From assembly GCA_003615045.1 (NCBI GenBank), contig ML014181.1, positions 25,066-89,065 on the forward strand: a stretch of DNA of 64,000 bases, in the 5' to 3' direction. Below are positions 32,722 through 42,869 of the stretch, in pieces; position 1 is the first letter of the stretch; the number at the start of each line of letters is the position of its first letter. The notes below the pieces were generated by a model that did no database searches, was not told the origin of the DNA, and was given only the letters and a program-made list of their open reading frames with translations. This DNA is from Caulochytrium protostelioides (Eukaryota > Chytridiomycota > Caulochytriomycetes > Caulochytriales > Caulochytriaceae). A program made the position numbers and the translations under genes.

Positions 32722-34089
32722 TCAGCCGCGCGGACCCATGTAGCGGCGGAAGAGTTTGGGGGTCACCGTCGTGGAGGCGGCGGCCGGCGCGGTGGTGGAC
32801 AAGGCGACCGAGGCCGACGTGGTGGACACCGCGCTGCTGCTTGCGCTCCCCCCAGCGGTAGCCCCCGTTGCCTGGGCTCCCGCGGCGCTGGTACTCGCGG
32901 TGCTGCCGGCCGTGGCGCTGCCGCCCGCCGCGCTGGCCGCGCTGCCGTCAGCCGGGGGTGGCGGACCCGTGGGATCGCACGTGACGCCGTCCTGGCCCAC
33001 GAAGGGCCCGTTGCGGATCGGGTTGCACCCGGGCAGCTTGTACAGCTTGGTCGTACCGGTGCCGCGGGCCTCTTCGTTGGGGTAGACGACCTTGCCCTTG
33101 TTCTTGCACTTTTGGGCCTCGTCGAGGGAGATCGTTTTGCCTGCAAAGACCGATTTGTTGGCATCGAGGTTGACGTCGAAGCCGAGGCTGGGGTCATTGA
33201 TTGCCTTGGCGAGCAGCTCCTCGTCCCAGTTGAGGATCATGTCCGCGTGGAGGCTGTAGCCGACGGTGTCGCCGTTGGACAGGACCCAGCGGCCACCGCC
33301 GACGTTCGACACCTTGGACACGTCGTAGACCCACTCGTGGAACACGGTGGGCAGGCGGATGGGATGGGACGCGGGGCACTTGCCAGACGACAGAGCGCCC
33401 ACGGCTTCCGGGTACACGAGATGTGTGGCGTGGTCCTCCTTTCCGCCAAGAATCGAGAGGTCCTTGCTACACGAGGGGAAGGTGATTTCGAGTCGCAGTT
33501 TTTCGCAGTTGTCAACCTGCGGTATCTCTCGCGTCGACTCCTTGGACGGTTCCTGGTTTTTGGGGATACACTTGAACCCAAAGCCTCTGCCGACGATGGG
33601 GTTCTCGAACGGCTTGAAGTTCTTGGCGTCACCCGCCGTCACACGCATGCCGCGGGGGAACGGCTTGATGTCGTTCCCCTCGGGGTTCACGGGCTTGCCA
33701 TTCTCCATATCTCTGAAACTCAGGTAGTACGTGACGGCACTCTCCAAGGGGAACTGCGTGAAAGTCTTATCGACCTCGTTGTAGTGATACAGCGTGGGAG
33801 CCCAGTAGAGCGTGTGGTCCCCCGTGACGGTGCCGCTGACACATTCCGACTTGCTGAGGTCATCGACCGTGGCCTTGGTCGAATAGCCGCTCGCGCCCAC
33901 GAACGAATGCACGTGTGCGGCAGCTTGACCCTCAAATACAATCGGATCAATGCGCTGCGTCGAGGTCTCGTAGTGCGTGATGGTAAAGTCGGCCAATGAA
34001 CCGGGAAGCATGGACAGCACAGCCAATGCTGCTGCCATCCAAGGCGCAGCCTTCGCAGGCAGGCCATTATTGCGACTGTATGGGGCCAT
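32722..34089 (-). CDS. secreted DUF1996-domain protein with Ser/Ala/Thr-rich tail
   Basis: The protein is 455 aa from the ATG at 34089. A signal peptide (to about residue 33, 'LAVLSMLPGSLA') precedes a DUF1996 domain at about 44-300. Family motifs are clear: 'RIDPIVFEGQAAAHVHSFVG', 'LYWAPTLY', 'FPRGMRVTAGD', 'EITFPSC', 'HATHLVYP', 'CPASHPIRLPTVFHEWVYDV' and 'LSNGDTVGYSLHADMILNWD'. A Cys-containing region to residue 375 precedes a Ser/Thr/Ala-rich, probably O-glycosylated tail ending 'RRYMGPRG'. There is no hydrophobic GPI signal, so the protein is probably freely secreted or wall-associated. DUF1996 is common in secreted fungal proteins; its function is not known to me. Confidence 0.92.
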   Translation of the reverse strand: MAPYSRNNGLPAKAAPWMAAALAVLSMLPGSLADFTITHYETSTQRIDPIVFEGQAAAHVHSFVGASGYSTKATVDDLSKSECVSGTVTGDHTLYWAPTLYHYNEVDKTFTQFPLESAVTYYLSFRDMENGKPVNPEGNDIKPFPRGMRVTAGDAKNFKPFENPIVGRGFGFKCIPKNQEPSKESTREIPQVDNCEKLRLEITFPSCSKDLSILGGKEDHATHLVYPEAVGALSSGKCPASHPIRLPTVFHEWVYDVSKVSNVGGGRWVLSNGDTVGYSLHADMILNWDEELLAKAINDPSLGFDVNLDANKSVFAGKTISLDEAQKCKNKGKVVYPNEEARGTGTTKLYKLPGCNPIRNGPFVGQDGVTCDPTGPPPPADGSAASAAGGSATAGSTASTSAAGAQATGATAGGSASSSAVSTTSASVALSTTAPAAASTTVTPKLFRRYMGPRG

Positions 34090-34181
34090 GGTGCAAAGTT
34101 GGACACGATCACACGTCGAAGCTCCAGGCAGGGAGAAAATATGAATTAAGCAAGGTAGGTATGAACCAACGCCTCTGCAGC

Positions 34182-34187
34182 TTTATA
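34182..34187 (-). promoter_or_regulatory. TATA box of the DUF1996 gene
   Basis: TATAAA on the minus strand (inside 'ccatataaag'), about 93 bp upstream of the ATG, a plausible core promoter position. Confidence 0.5.
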
Positions 34188-35867
34188 TGGCCACAATGAA
34201 ACTGACAAAGCCAGAGGACGGGTCGTTCACAATCGAGGGGAAGGGTGGAGGAGAGACGTCATACAAGAGGAGAAGGGGGTACGAGTGAGCCAATGAGAAG
34301 AATCACGCATGGGCAGGGCCACACACAAGAAAAGCGGCGCGGTGGTGGCACGAAGCATATACAAAGGGGCTCCAAAGGGTTCCGATCCGATCGTGCTGGG
34401 TGTCGGAGCGAGAATGGTCTCACAACGCATGGAAGGCGTTGCCCACGGAAGACGAGGGGATCGACTCGAAATCGACTACGTGGACCAACGAATCGGTTGA
34501 CGACCTCTTGAACGGCCAACGTCGCGTTCTTAAATGCGCGGCGAGGCTGCCAGTCGACCCTTTGAGAGAACCCGGAGAACTAGGCGGACCGCGAGGGCGT
34601 GACGGCACGGACTTGGCTGCGTTTGGGTCAGCGCTGCGTCTTGTGGCCGTCGGCGACAAGGGCGACCCCCCGCCAGATTTGCTCACGAGCCACCACCCAC
34701 CATGATACCCATCCGAACCCATGCGTTCCGACCGCGGCGGCCCGCGCTCGGCCTTGTCCGGTCGCATCCACCGAGTCGCATCCACCTTCACCTCGCTTAA
34801 TGACGCGCTGTGCCCACCGGTCATAAGGGCCTTGTCTGAAGATGTTGCACGAAGCACGGTTACGTGTGCATTCTGTCTGTGATTCAGGAAGAATGGCGTC
34901 GCGGGATGGTCACACAGTGGCGGTGGCGCCGACCCAACGTCTCGGAACAGAACAAAAATGAAATAAAAAAAAAAAAAAACGACCCCATCCGTCCTGTGTT
35001 CCAGCCTGGAACGCAATACTGCGACGCGATTTTGCTTCATCAGGGGGAGACCTGGCCCGCTCGGGGGGCGGCACCGAGGAACCGTCGCCGACCACACCGT
35101 CGATGGCGGGGAACGCCATTGGTATCCCCACGGGCGATAGCAATGGGTGGATCGCCTCCGACATCGTGTCGCAAAGGCGGACCTCGCCCTGATGCGGCTC
35201 CGCCCACCGTCCGCATCGTCCATTCAGCGCGGCCCCGCCATCCCGGCTGGACTCCACTCACCGTGGACGCGACGCATCCGGCAAAACAGAGAGCCAGGTA
35301 TCAATGACGCACCCCCACGGCCGCTGGTTCACGCCTGTATCGCATGCTTTACATGTTCCAGTCGCATCGTGGGCTGCCATGATCCTTCCCAGGGGATTAC
35401 AAACCGATCAGGAACCGCGTGAATGGCCTGGCACTTCCAGACGTTCGAAGAGCCAAGACCGATCATGTTGAGTCCATCTACGATACCGAGACGCATCGCT
35501 AGTCATTATCACGGCCGTCGCCGTGACGTCCTGCCGTGGCCTGCCTTGCGAGCGTGCGGGGATGCTCGCGGTAGCACGACGCCGCTCTGTAGACCCCTTC
35601 TTTGCAATGATGGGATCCTGCACAACGGCCATCACGCACAGCCGCCGGTTCCGGATCCCGGCTCCGCTCCTGAGCTACGGTCTGCAGCCGTTCCGAAAGA
35701 CGAACAAACGTCCCCCGACATGCGCGCCTCTCTGACCGCGTCTTCTTTGAACGTGTATAAAGGTTACGGATGACGACGAAACAAAAGCGAAAGGGTGGCG
35801 CGGGGGAGCTCCTACGCAATTGTTTTACGCGGCCCGAGTTGACGTCTGTTGTGGGAAACCCGTCGCT

Positions 35868-35963
35868 AAATGCGCTACTGCCTCTGTGGAAGACCCCTCC
35901 AAGGCACCACGGAGGGCGTGTGATGTGCGTGTTGGGTCGTCGAGGGTGCGCCTGCACGTTCTG
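35868..35963 (+). pseudogene. second diverged copy of the PHD-like fragment
   Basis: Over about 90 bp this matches 17530-17617 with roughly three quarters of positions the same by eye, including 'aggcaccacg' in both. Translated, it reads 'YCLCGRPLQGTTEGV' and then a stop, against 'YCFCREPLGGTTKGMV' in the other copy. Both resemble the start of a PHD finger. Stops and frame breaks show it is not functional. Confidence 0.5.
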
Positions 35964-37063
35964 TAAAAGAACCCGTCGCCGCGCGCCTTTCTTCTCTCCC
36001 CATACTCAATCATCCCATCCCATTGGTTTCCGGCATCCCCCCGTCCGCGGTAGGCTCAGAGCGGCCGGCGACCACTAACGAGGTGGCAACAACCAGGAAA
36101 CGACAAAGACGAGGAGATATCGTCACAGAGAAACTTCCGGAACGAACCACGCGAGGGCATGGCGACCGCGCGAGACGGCTAAGCGCGCCGGGGAGAGCGT
36201 GTCGATCAAGCGACTAGGGGTCGGCGGCAGCGGCGGCCCCACTGAGGCGCATACGCCCCCAGGACCCCGCCGGCGCCCGCCGCGTTTCAGAGCCGTCGCG
36301 GCGGTCGGAGAATCGTGGAAAAAAAGGGTGGACCATCCCCCGCATGGCACAGCGAAAGGACGCGCGTCGCTGAGGTGCGGATCCGTCCGACTGACCGCCA
36401 ACCCGGCTCGTCGCCTCGTCGCGATCCGGCAAGATGGTGCTGGCTCGGCGCGACGCGATCAGGATCCCATCGCACTTCGGCATATCGTTTCCATTCACAA
36501 TGATACGGCGTTTACACGACAGCGGAATAGATCCGTACGCGGTTGAGAATATGTATGTAGATACGTATGAGAAGCACGACGCTTCCGTGATCACTGCGGC
36601 AGCGGTTGCCTGGCTGGTGGACTGGCCAGCGAGGCCTCGGCTCGTCGCGGTCTTCCGGCCGTGAGGCCGGGGATGTGGCAGATGGGCCACAAGAGCGACG
36701 CCACAAGAGCATCACATCCCCACCCGCCGTCGCAGAAAGGGGGAAGCGCGGGGGGCGCGGGCGTGCGGCACGGGCGATGCGGCACGGGCGATGCGGCCCA
36801 GCCGATCGCCGCGCCGGCGACCATGTATACGGCGCGTCACGCCGTCCACGACGGCGGCGGCCGGGACGGCGGCCACAGCTGGAGCCGGCAACGGCGGATG
36901 GCACAACTGTCGTGGATACCCGGGGCTGCTTTGCCGTACTACGCGTTGACTCCTCCCGCGGCCCTCTTTCGCCGCCTGCCTGCCTGGCCTGCGTGCCTTC
37001 CGCGTCGTCTCGCGCCTGCGCTGTTCGTGTGCCGCGCCCATCGCCGACGGGCCGCGGGAGGCG

Positions 37064-37921
37064 ATGCCGTCCGCGGCCGACGAAGACGAGGCCCTCGCCG
37101 CCTTCTACGCTGAGCTCGACGATGCCGGCCCAGCTGCCACTGACGCCGCCGCCGCCGCCGCCGCCGCTGCGGATGGCGGCGAGGCCGTCCGCGACAGCGC
37201 TCTCGACGGTGCCGTGCCGGTCGCCGCCGGTGCGATACCGGTGGCGGCCACACCCGCCATGGCGGCGGCCATACCCGCCATGGGGGCGGCCATCACGTCC
37301 ATGACGCCCGCGAGCCCCGACATTGCGTCGTCGCCGCCACCCGGGGCCGCGGCCGTGATTATGGAGGCGCCGCGCTTGCGCTTGCCCCCGCCGACGGCAG
37401 CGACCGCGGTGACGCCGCTCGGTGACGCCGTCACCGCCGCGACCACGACCACCGCCGGGGCGGGCGCCGCCGTCGCCACCGTCACGACCCACGCAGAGGC
37501 GGACGTCGACGCCGATGCCGACGCGGCCAGCGACCAGGACGAGGACGCCGAGCCGCCGTCCGAGACGCTGACGATGGACAGCGCGCGCGCGCCGCGGCGC
37601 TCCGGCGGCGCCACGTGGGCCGCGCAGGTGCGGGCGGTGGCGCAGCAAGCCGCCGAGCGCGACCGTTCGCTCGAGCTCGACGGGCTCGCGCTGCAGGTGC
37701 GCCTCGCGCGGCTGAAGGATCGGCACGAAGCGGTGCGGCGCAAGCGCGCGCGCGACGTGCGGGACGTGCCGGATCCTCGCCCTGCTCAGCGGCCGATGCT
37801 GGCGTCGCGTGAGGCGGCATCGCCTCCAGACGGTCCTCCGCTTGGCGATGAAACCGACGATGAAGAGGACGATAAAGATGATGAGGACGACATGGTTTGG
37901 GTCAGACAACGCGCTTTTTGA
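37064..37921 (+). CDS. acidic coiled protein of unknown function, 285 aa
   Basis: The ATG at 37064 opens a single frame. The N-terminus 'DEDEALAAFYAELDDAG' is a short acidic helix of a kind seen at the start of several nuclear proteins. A long Ala/Thr/Pro-rich middle contains an Ala-Asp run ('ADVDADADAASD') coded by a hexamer repeat. A charged helical segment follows ('TWAAQVRAVAQQAAERDRSL' to 'LARLKDRHEAVRRKRARDV'), likely coiled coil with a basic nuclear-type patch. The end is strongly acidic ('DETDDEEDDKDDEDD') and then 'MVWVRQRAF'. The non-repetitive N- and C-terminal parts support a real gene. I cannot name a family. It is convergent with the LeuRS gene, 182 bp apart. Confidence 0.6.
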   Translation: MPSAADEDEALAAFYAELDDAGPAATDAAAAAAAAADGGEAVRDSALDGAVPVAAGAIPVAATPAMAAAIPAMGAAITSMTPASPDIASSPPPGAAAVIMEAPRLRLPPPTAATAVTPLGDAVTAATTTTAGAGAAVATVTTHAEADVDADADAASDQDEDAEPPSETLTMDSARAPRRSGGATWAAQVRAVAQQAAERDRSLELDGLALQVRLARLKDRHEAVRRKRARDVRDVPDPRPAQRPMLASREAASPPDGPPLGDETDDEEDDKDDEDDMVWVRQRAF

Positions 37922-38103
37922 AACCGATCCATGGTAGACGACTCGACGAGAGACGATTGCGGTGAATAGTGAATGCCGCGGAGGGTCCAGCAGCGCCCTG
38001 GCTGAAGCTCATTCGTGGAATCAGCCTCGAGGGGATGAAGCGATCCATGGTATAAATACAGTGCTCAATAGAAACGCTTACAGGGTTGACGAGACGGGCG
38101 GTG

Positions 38104-41040
38104 TCATGCCGCAGGCGGCACGCGCACCACCAGACTGACCACGGTGCCCTTGCCGGCGATAATGGTCTTGGTGATCGGCGCCGCGTCGAGCGCCACGCCG
38201 TGCTCGCGGCACCACTGCGCGAAGCCCGGATGCGCCGTCGCGGCGGCCCGCAGCGCCGCGTCGTCAGGATACGCGGCGTGCGGATCCAGCGACCCGACGA
38301 CGCGGCCATTGACAATCACGCGGCGCACCGTCCCGGCCGCGCGGGCGCCCTGCGCGGCGTGGGCCGCCCACGCCGCGCCGTCCGGCCAGCCGAGTGGGGC
38401 CGGCAGGCCCGCCGTGCGCGCGAGATGCCACGCGAGCGCGGGCGCGAACGGGTGCAGCATCTGCACAAACGCGGTCCACGCCGCCGGCGCGAGCGGGGGG
38501 CCCCCGGCGGGCGCGCGGGCGGCATCGTCCTCGAGCTTGCCAAAGAGGATAATCAGCGCGTTAATGGCGCTCGGGAACGCAAAGTCGTTCTCGAGGACAT
38601 TTTCGACGACGACGAGCGTCTCATGCAGCGCCACGGCGAGGTGGGGCGGGATGGCGGCGGCGTCCGCGGGCGCCGCAGATGCCGCCGTCGCCATCGCTGG
38701 GACCAGAGCGTGGCCGAGGTGGTGGACGCGGCGCAGCCATCGGGCCATCCCGATGATCGCGCTCTCGTCCCACTTCAGGTCGTCGGCGGGGGGCGCCCGG
38801 ACCAGCATGTAGAGGCGCGTCACGTCGCGGCCCCAGCGGGCGACAGTGTCGGTGGGCGCGACGCCGTTGAACTTGGACTTGCTCATCTTTTCATAGGTCA
38901 CGACGACCGCGCCGTCCGGGGCGGCGGCGCCGTCCGAGGGGGCGGGCGACGCAGCGGCCGCGCGCGATTCGTAGGCGGCCTGCTGCGCGCGCGTCAAGTA
39001 GCGGCCCGAGCCGGCGGCGCGATACGTTTTGCCAAGCACCATTCCCTGCGCGAGAAGCTGCGGGAAGGGTTCCGCCCGAGTCTTGAGTACATGGGCCCGC
39101 GCCGCCGCCGCCGCGGCCGGGTCAGCGTTGGCCTTGGCCTTGGCGTCGGCGTCGGCGTTCGCATTCAGGACAGGGCCTGCGGGAGCATCGCGTCGCGGCA
39201 GCGCGCGCCAACCCGCAAGGTCGAGGTCCGTCATGATGAACTTGTAAAAGAACCGCGCGTACAGCAGATGCATGATGGCATGCTCGACGCCGCCCACGTA
39301 GAGATCGACCGGCAGCGCTTTCGCGAGAATCTCCGGCGCGGCGAGCTGGCGGTCGTTGCGCGGATCCAGGTAGCGCAGCCAGTACCATGAGGAATCGACA
39401 AAGGTGTCGAGGGTGTCGGTCTCATAGCGAATCGCGTCGGAGCCGCACTGCGGGCAGTGGCGCAGGGTCGCGGTGGCCGGGTGAAACGGCAGATGCTCGT
39501 CGGGGACGGGGACGGGGCCGCACGACGCCTCGCAATGAATAATCGGAATCGGCGTGCCCCAGCGTCGCTGACGCGACACGAGCCAGTCACGCAGATGATA
39601 CAGCGTCGTGGGCTGCGCCGGGGCCATCGCTGAGGAGGGCGGCGCCATCGAGCGGTCCTCGCTGTCGCTCTCGCCGGCCGGCTCGCTCTCGCGCTGGCAG
39701 GATCCGTCGCGCCACACGACGACGGCCGGCGACTCGAGCACATCGGTCTGGAGGACCGCAGAGACGGGGACGCGCTTCAGGGCGCCCCGGCGGTCCGCGG
39801 GCACGACGGCCTCGAGCGGAAGACGCCGCGCCTCGGCGGCGTCGGCGCTACTGTCGGACGCATCGGACGAGCGGAAGCGGTCTTCGGAGCCGAGCGTGGC
39901 GGCGCCGCCGGCCAACAGCTGCGCCTCGAGCGCCTCGCGCTGCGCGGCGGGCATCACGGCCGTGTTGTCGAGCAGCGGGTGGGTCCATGCGACATGCACG
40001 GCGCACGCGTCGCCCGCCAGAAAGCGCTCATGCGCCTCCGGCGTCAGCACGACGGCCAGACCCAGCGGTTCCGGCGGGGGCGCCGACGGCGAGGCTGACA
40101 GCGGCGTCCCCGCGACGGGAAGGACCGTGATGGGCTGCGTCACGGCGGGGTGCGCGCCGATCCAGTCGCGTTGCAGGGTTTTCACGTTCTGCGGCCACTG
40201 GAGCAGGTCGAGGTCGCGCAGCAGCTCGGGCACCTTCCGCCGCATCGCGACAAACCACTGCGTCATGGGCCGCAGCTCGACCTGGGCGCCCGAGCGCTCG
40301 GCGCGGCCGTGGGTGTCGATCTGCTCGTTCGCGAGCACCGTCTGATCCACGGGGTCCCAGTTGACGAGCGCGCGCTTGCGGTACACGTAGCCGTGACGGT
40401 AGAGCTGCAGGAAGAGCCACTGGGTCCAGCGGTAGTAGTCGGCGTCGCATGTGGCGACCTCGTGGTCCCAGTCGAACGCGATCCCGATGTCCTGCAGCAC
40501 CTCGCGCATCTCCGCAATGTTGCGGCGCGTCCAGGCCTCCGGGTCGACGCCGTGCTGGCGGGCCGCGTTTTCGGCCGGCAGCCCGAAAGCGTCCCACCCG
40601 ATCGGAAAGAACACGCGGCGGCCCCGCTGCCGGTGATACCGCGCCAGCACGTCCGGCAGCGTGTACACCCGCAGATGGCCCATGTGCAGCTGGCCCGACG
40701 GGTACGGGAACATGGTCAGCAGGTAGCGCGGCCGCGCCGCCGCGGACGGCTCTAATGACGGCGCTGCTGACGGCGCTAATGACGACGCGCGCCGCGCCGT
40801 CGACGTCGCGGCAAGCCAGTCGGACTCGATCGCACGGAACGCTTGGTCATAGTCGCGCGCCGCGGGCGGAGCCGTCGGGGGCCCGCGGCCTGCAGAGAAG
40901 GCCGCCGGCAGCGAGGGCGTCCGCCGGATCCTGCGTCCACCCGAAGGCGGCCATCGCGCCGAGGGCGACGCCGACGGCGCCGCGCGTGACGGCAGCAGGA
41001 GCGCGCGCGCGGCGCCACAAGACAGCGTGCGGAGCGGCAT
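38104..41040 (-). CDS. NAM2: mitochondrial leucyl-tRNA synthetase
   Basis: A class Ia synthetase that charges mitochondrial tRNA-Leu. The start is the ATG at 41040 (upstream only GTG), giving 978 aa with an Arg/Ser/Ala-rich leader of about 60 residues, typical of mitochondrial import. The HIGH motif is 'HMGH' (120-123) after 'TMFPYPSGQL'; 'FFPIGWDAFGLPAENAA' is also typical. The KMSKS motif is 718-722 ('YEKMSKSKFNGV'). 'LRDWLVSRQRRWGTPIPIIH' (from 483) and 'DTFVDSSWYWLRY' are bacterial/mitochondrial-type signatures. The CP1 editing domain (about 295-481) has normal length, but the usual Thr-rich 'TTRPDT' and 'GVPAHD' motifs are not visible. An insertion near 626-646 reads 'NANADADAKAKANAD', coded by a hexamer repeat. 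Assignment is firm; editing is probably lost. Confidence 0.93.
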   Translation of the reverse strand: MPLRTLSCGAARALLLPSRAAPSASPSARWPPSGGRRIRRTPSLPAAFSAGRGPPTAPPAARDYDQAFRAIESDWLAATSTARRASSLAPSAAPSLEPSAAARPRYLLTMFPYPSGQLHMGHLRVYTLPDVLARYHRQRGRRVFFPIGWDAFGLPAENAARQHGVDPEAWTRRNIAEMREVLQDIGIAFDWDHEVATCDADYYRWTQWLFLQLYRHGYVYRKRALVNWDPVDQTVLANEQIDTHGRAERSGAQVELRPMTQWFVAMRRKVPELLRDLDLLQWPQNVKTLQRDWIGAHPAVTQPITVLPVAGTPLSASPSAPPPEPLGLAVVLTPEAHERFLAGDACAVHVAWTHPLLDNTAVMPAAQREALEAQLLAGGAATLGSEDRFRSSDASDSSADAAEARRLPLEAVVPADRRGALKRVPVSAVLQTDVLESPAVVVWRDGSCQRESEPAGESDSEDRSMAPPSSAMAPAQPTTLYHLRDWLVSRQRRWGTPIPIIHCEASCGPVPVPDEHLPFHPATATLRHCPQCGSDAIRYETDTLDTFVDSSWYWLRYLDPRNDRQLAAPEILAKALPVDLYVGGVEHAIMHLLYARFFYKFIMTDLDLAGWRALPRRDAPAGPVLNANADADAKAKANADPAAAAAARAHVLKTRAEPFPQLLAQGMVLGKTYRAAGSGRYLTRAQQAAYESRAAAASPAPSDGAAAPDGAVVVTYEKMSKSKFNGVAPTDTVARWGRDVTRLYMLVRAPPADDLKWDESAIIGMARWLRRVHHLGHALVPAMATAASAAPADAAAIPPHLAVALHETLVVVENVLENDFAFPSAINALIILFGKLEDDAARAPAGGPPLAPAAWTAFVQMLHPFAPALAWHLARTAGLPAPLGWPDGAAWAAHAAQGARAAGTVRRVIVNGRVVGSLDPHAAYPDDAALRAAATAHPGFAQWCREHGVALDAAPITKTIIAGKGTVVSLVVRVPPAA

Positions 41041-41513
41041 CGGCAGGGGGAGCTCGGGGACAGCGACGCCCGGACGGCGACGTGACGACGGCCCACGCAG
41101 CGGCAGCGGCTGGGAGGACGGTGTGCGGGAGTGGGTGGCGCGGTCCACGCAGGCACGACACGGCAGCGGTGATCACGTCGTCCCGGCGGGTCGGCCCTTC
41201 CTATCCGTCACCCCCCCAGCCCTATATGTCTTTTTCGCGGCGGTTTGGGCTTCTTTCGGGTGATGGTGATCCATCGATGGGATGCAGACGTGAGCGCTCA
41301 TACTGCCCACACTGGATACCGTCACGGGCTGTCGGAGCCCTGTGCCCAAGGATGCGAGCCACGCGCGTGCCAGCATCCGCGCGAAGCGATCCCGCACGCC
41401 GTGCCCGACCAAGTCCGCTCGACCCCCAGGAAAAGATAAATGTGGCGCTTTGATTACTTTTTCAGGGTGCCAGCGCCACATCACCAAGCACCATGGGGCG
41501 CCGCCCCATGAAT
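41041..41513. other. intergenic, 473 bp
   Basis: Promoter side of the LeuRS gene and 3' flank of the methyltransferase-like gene, both on the minus strand. No ORF supported. Confidence 0.6.
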
Positions 41514-42869
41514 CTAGGCCGCCGTGCCCCGCAGGCGGAACAACTCGGGGCCCAAGATCAGGAGCCACGGCGCCGTCACGGCGAGGCCGCCGGGCCGCTC
41601 CACCGCATGCGCCTGACTCTGCTGGCGAACGCGAGCCGCGATCGTGGCCAGGCAGCCCGTCACGACACTCTGGTCGCCGCGACAGCTCCCGCGCCATACC
41701 CCCGCGCACGCCACGTCGACGGCATACCCGCCGTCGCGCACGAGCCGCTGCACGACGCGCGTCAGCGCCACGGCGTCGGCGACCGGGACGACGAGCGTTC
41801 GGCGCGCGTCATATGGCGGGAACGCGCGGCCGCTGGCGGCGGTCACCACGAGGACCTCGTCGGCGCTGGCGCCGAGGAACGCGCCCGCAACGGCGGCATC
41901 GAGGCGGTTGACGCCGGGCAGCAGCACGGGGCGCTGCCCGGCGGCGCGGTAGGCCGCCGCGTCGGCGAGCGCGGCGCGGCCGCCGGCGCCGAAGGGCAGA
42001 GCGTCCGTGCCGCCGCCGACCAGATGGACGACGTGGTCGCGGCGCGGCGCGGCGCCGGACGCGGACACAGGCGTGGCGGCGATTTCACGCAGCGGCAGCG
42101 CGCCGTCCTCGGCGGCGGCGGCCGTCCGCCGGCAGCGCGGCGTCTCCGCGGGCGCGGCGGCGTCGAGGACGGCCTGGGGCACATCGTGGTCGGCGACGAT
42201 GAGCGCCGCCGACTGGAGCAGCCGGTGCGCGCGGACGGGCAGCAGGTCGATGTCGCTGCCACCCGTCTCGACGATGTAGACGGTGACGCCCGTCTCGCCG
42301 AGCGGCCGCGCGTTGGCCGCGGCGGCGTCGGCGGCCGCGGGGGGCGGACACCACGGCGCGTCGCCGGCCACCGGCGCGAGGAGGAAGCGCGGCAGGCGGC
42401 GCGCGAGCGCCCGCAGCGACGGCTGCAGCAGCCGCGGGGCGAGCGCGTAGCCGGCGAGGGCCAGCGGCGCGAGATACACGCGGGCGGCGTCCTGCGCCAC
42501 GTCGCGCAGCAGCGCCGCGGCGTCCAGGGCCGGCGTGGGCGCGCGGCTCACCACGAGATGCGCCACGAGACGGGACGCCGCCGAGACGGTGTTGTGGACG
42601 CCGGCAAGGGCGCTGCTGTGGGGCGGCGGCGGTGGCGACGGCGTCGTGGTCGACCGTCGCGGCGTGCCGGCGGGCGTGCGTGCGGGCGTGCCCGTGCCCG
42701 TGCCCCTGCCGGGGGTCGCTACCGTGGCGGTGGCCACGGCGCGACGCGTGGTCGTCGCTGTGGCCGTCGCCGTCGGCGGCGGCGGCCGCTCGTCGCCATC
42801 ATGGTCACGCCGCTGCGGGGAGAAACCACGCCGCAGTCCCGTGGCGGGATGGGCGGGTGGCGGCGGCAT
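41514..42869 (-). CDS. divergent siroheme-type (uroporphyrinogen-III) C-methyltransferase-like protein
   Basis: The protein is 451 aa from the ATG at 42869; the frame runs upstream to a GTG. The first 90 residues are Pro/Thr low complexity. The C-terminal 260 residues follow the tetrapyrrole methylase fold of Met1/CysG. They contain 'VTVYIVETGGSDIDLL' (family 'vyLVGaGPGDpeLL'), 'RAHRLLQSAALIVADHDVP', 'HVVHLVGGGTDALPFGAGG' (family 'VVRLKGGDPfvFGRGG'), 'PVLLPGVN' and a conserved end 'SVVTGCLATIAARV' then 'APWLLILGPELFRLR'. The SAM-binding GxGPGD and GGDP residues are replaced, so activity is doubtful or the substrate has changed. Residues about 91-190 may be a remnant of the Met8-like domain often fused to fungal enzymes; this is speculative. 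A first exon could be missing. Confidence 0.65.
   Translation of the reverse strand: MPPPPAHPATGLRRGFSPQRRDHDGDERPPPPTATATATTTRRAVATATVATPGRGTGTGTPARTPAGTPRRSTTTPSPPPPPHSSALAGVHNTVSAASRLVAHLVVSRAPTPALDAAALLRDVAQDAARVYLAPLALAGYALAPRLLQPSLRALARRLPRFLLAPVAGDAPWCPPPAAADAAAANARPLGETGVTVYIVETGGSDIDLLPVRAHRLLQSAALIVADHDVPQAVLDAAAPAETPRCRRTAAAAEDGALPLREIAATPVSASGAAPRRDHVVHLVGGGTDALPFGAGGRAALADAAAYRAAGQRPVLLPGVNRLDAAVAGAFLGASADEVLVVTAASGRAFPPYDARRTLVVPVADAVALTRVVQRLVRDGGYAVDVACAGVWRGSCRGDQSVVTGCLATIAARVRQQSQAHAVERPGGLAVTAPWLLILGPELFRLRGTAA

Larger units (their letters stand above)
34090..37063. other. long intergenic, about 3 kb, with a relic element
   Basis: The left end is the DUF1996 promoter. A run of A residues lies at about 34964-34979. 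A diverged fragment related to the pseudogene at 17.5 kb lies at 35868-35963. The remaining frames (34420-35223, 34864-35307, 35499-35957, 36512-37909) overlap on both strands and have no recognisable domain. The last 500 bp would carry the promoter of the 37064 gene. Confidence 0.5.

Noticed and set aside
35770-36078. 102-codon plus-strand ORF with a TATAAA just before it
   Set aside because: The TATA is only about 10 bp from the ATG and the ORF runs across the decayed PHD-like fragment in a different frame.
36512-37909. 465-codon minus-strand frame
   Set aside because: Shadow of the plus-strand 37064 gene and its upstream DNA; Arg-rich with no domain.
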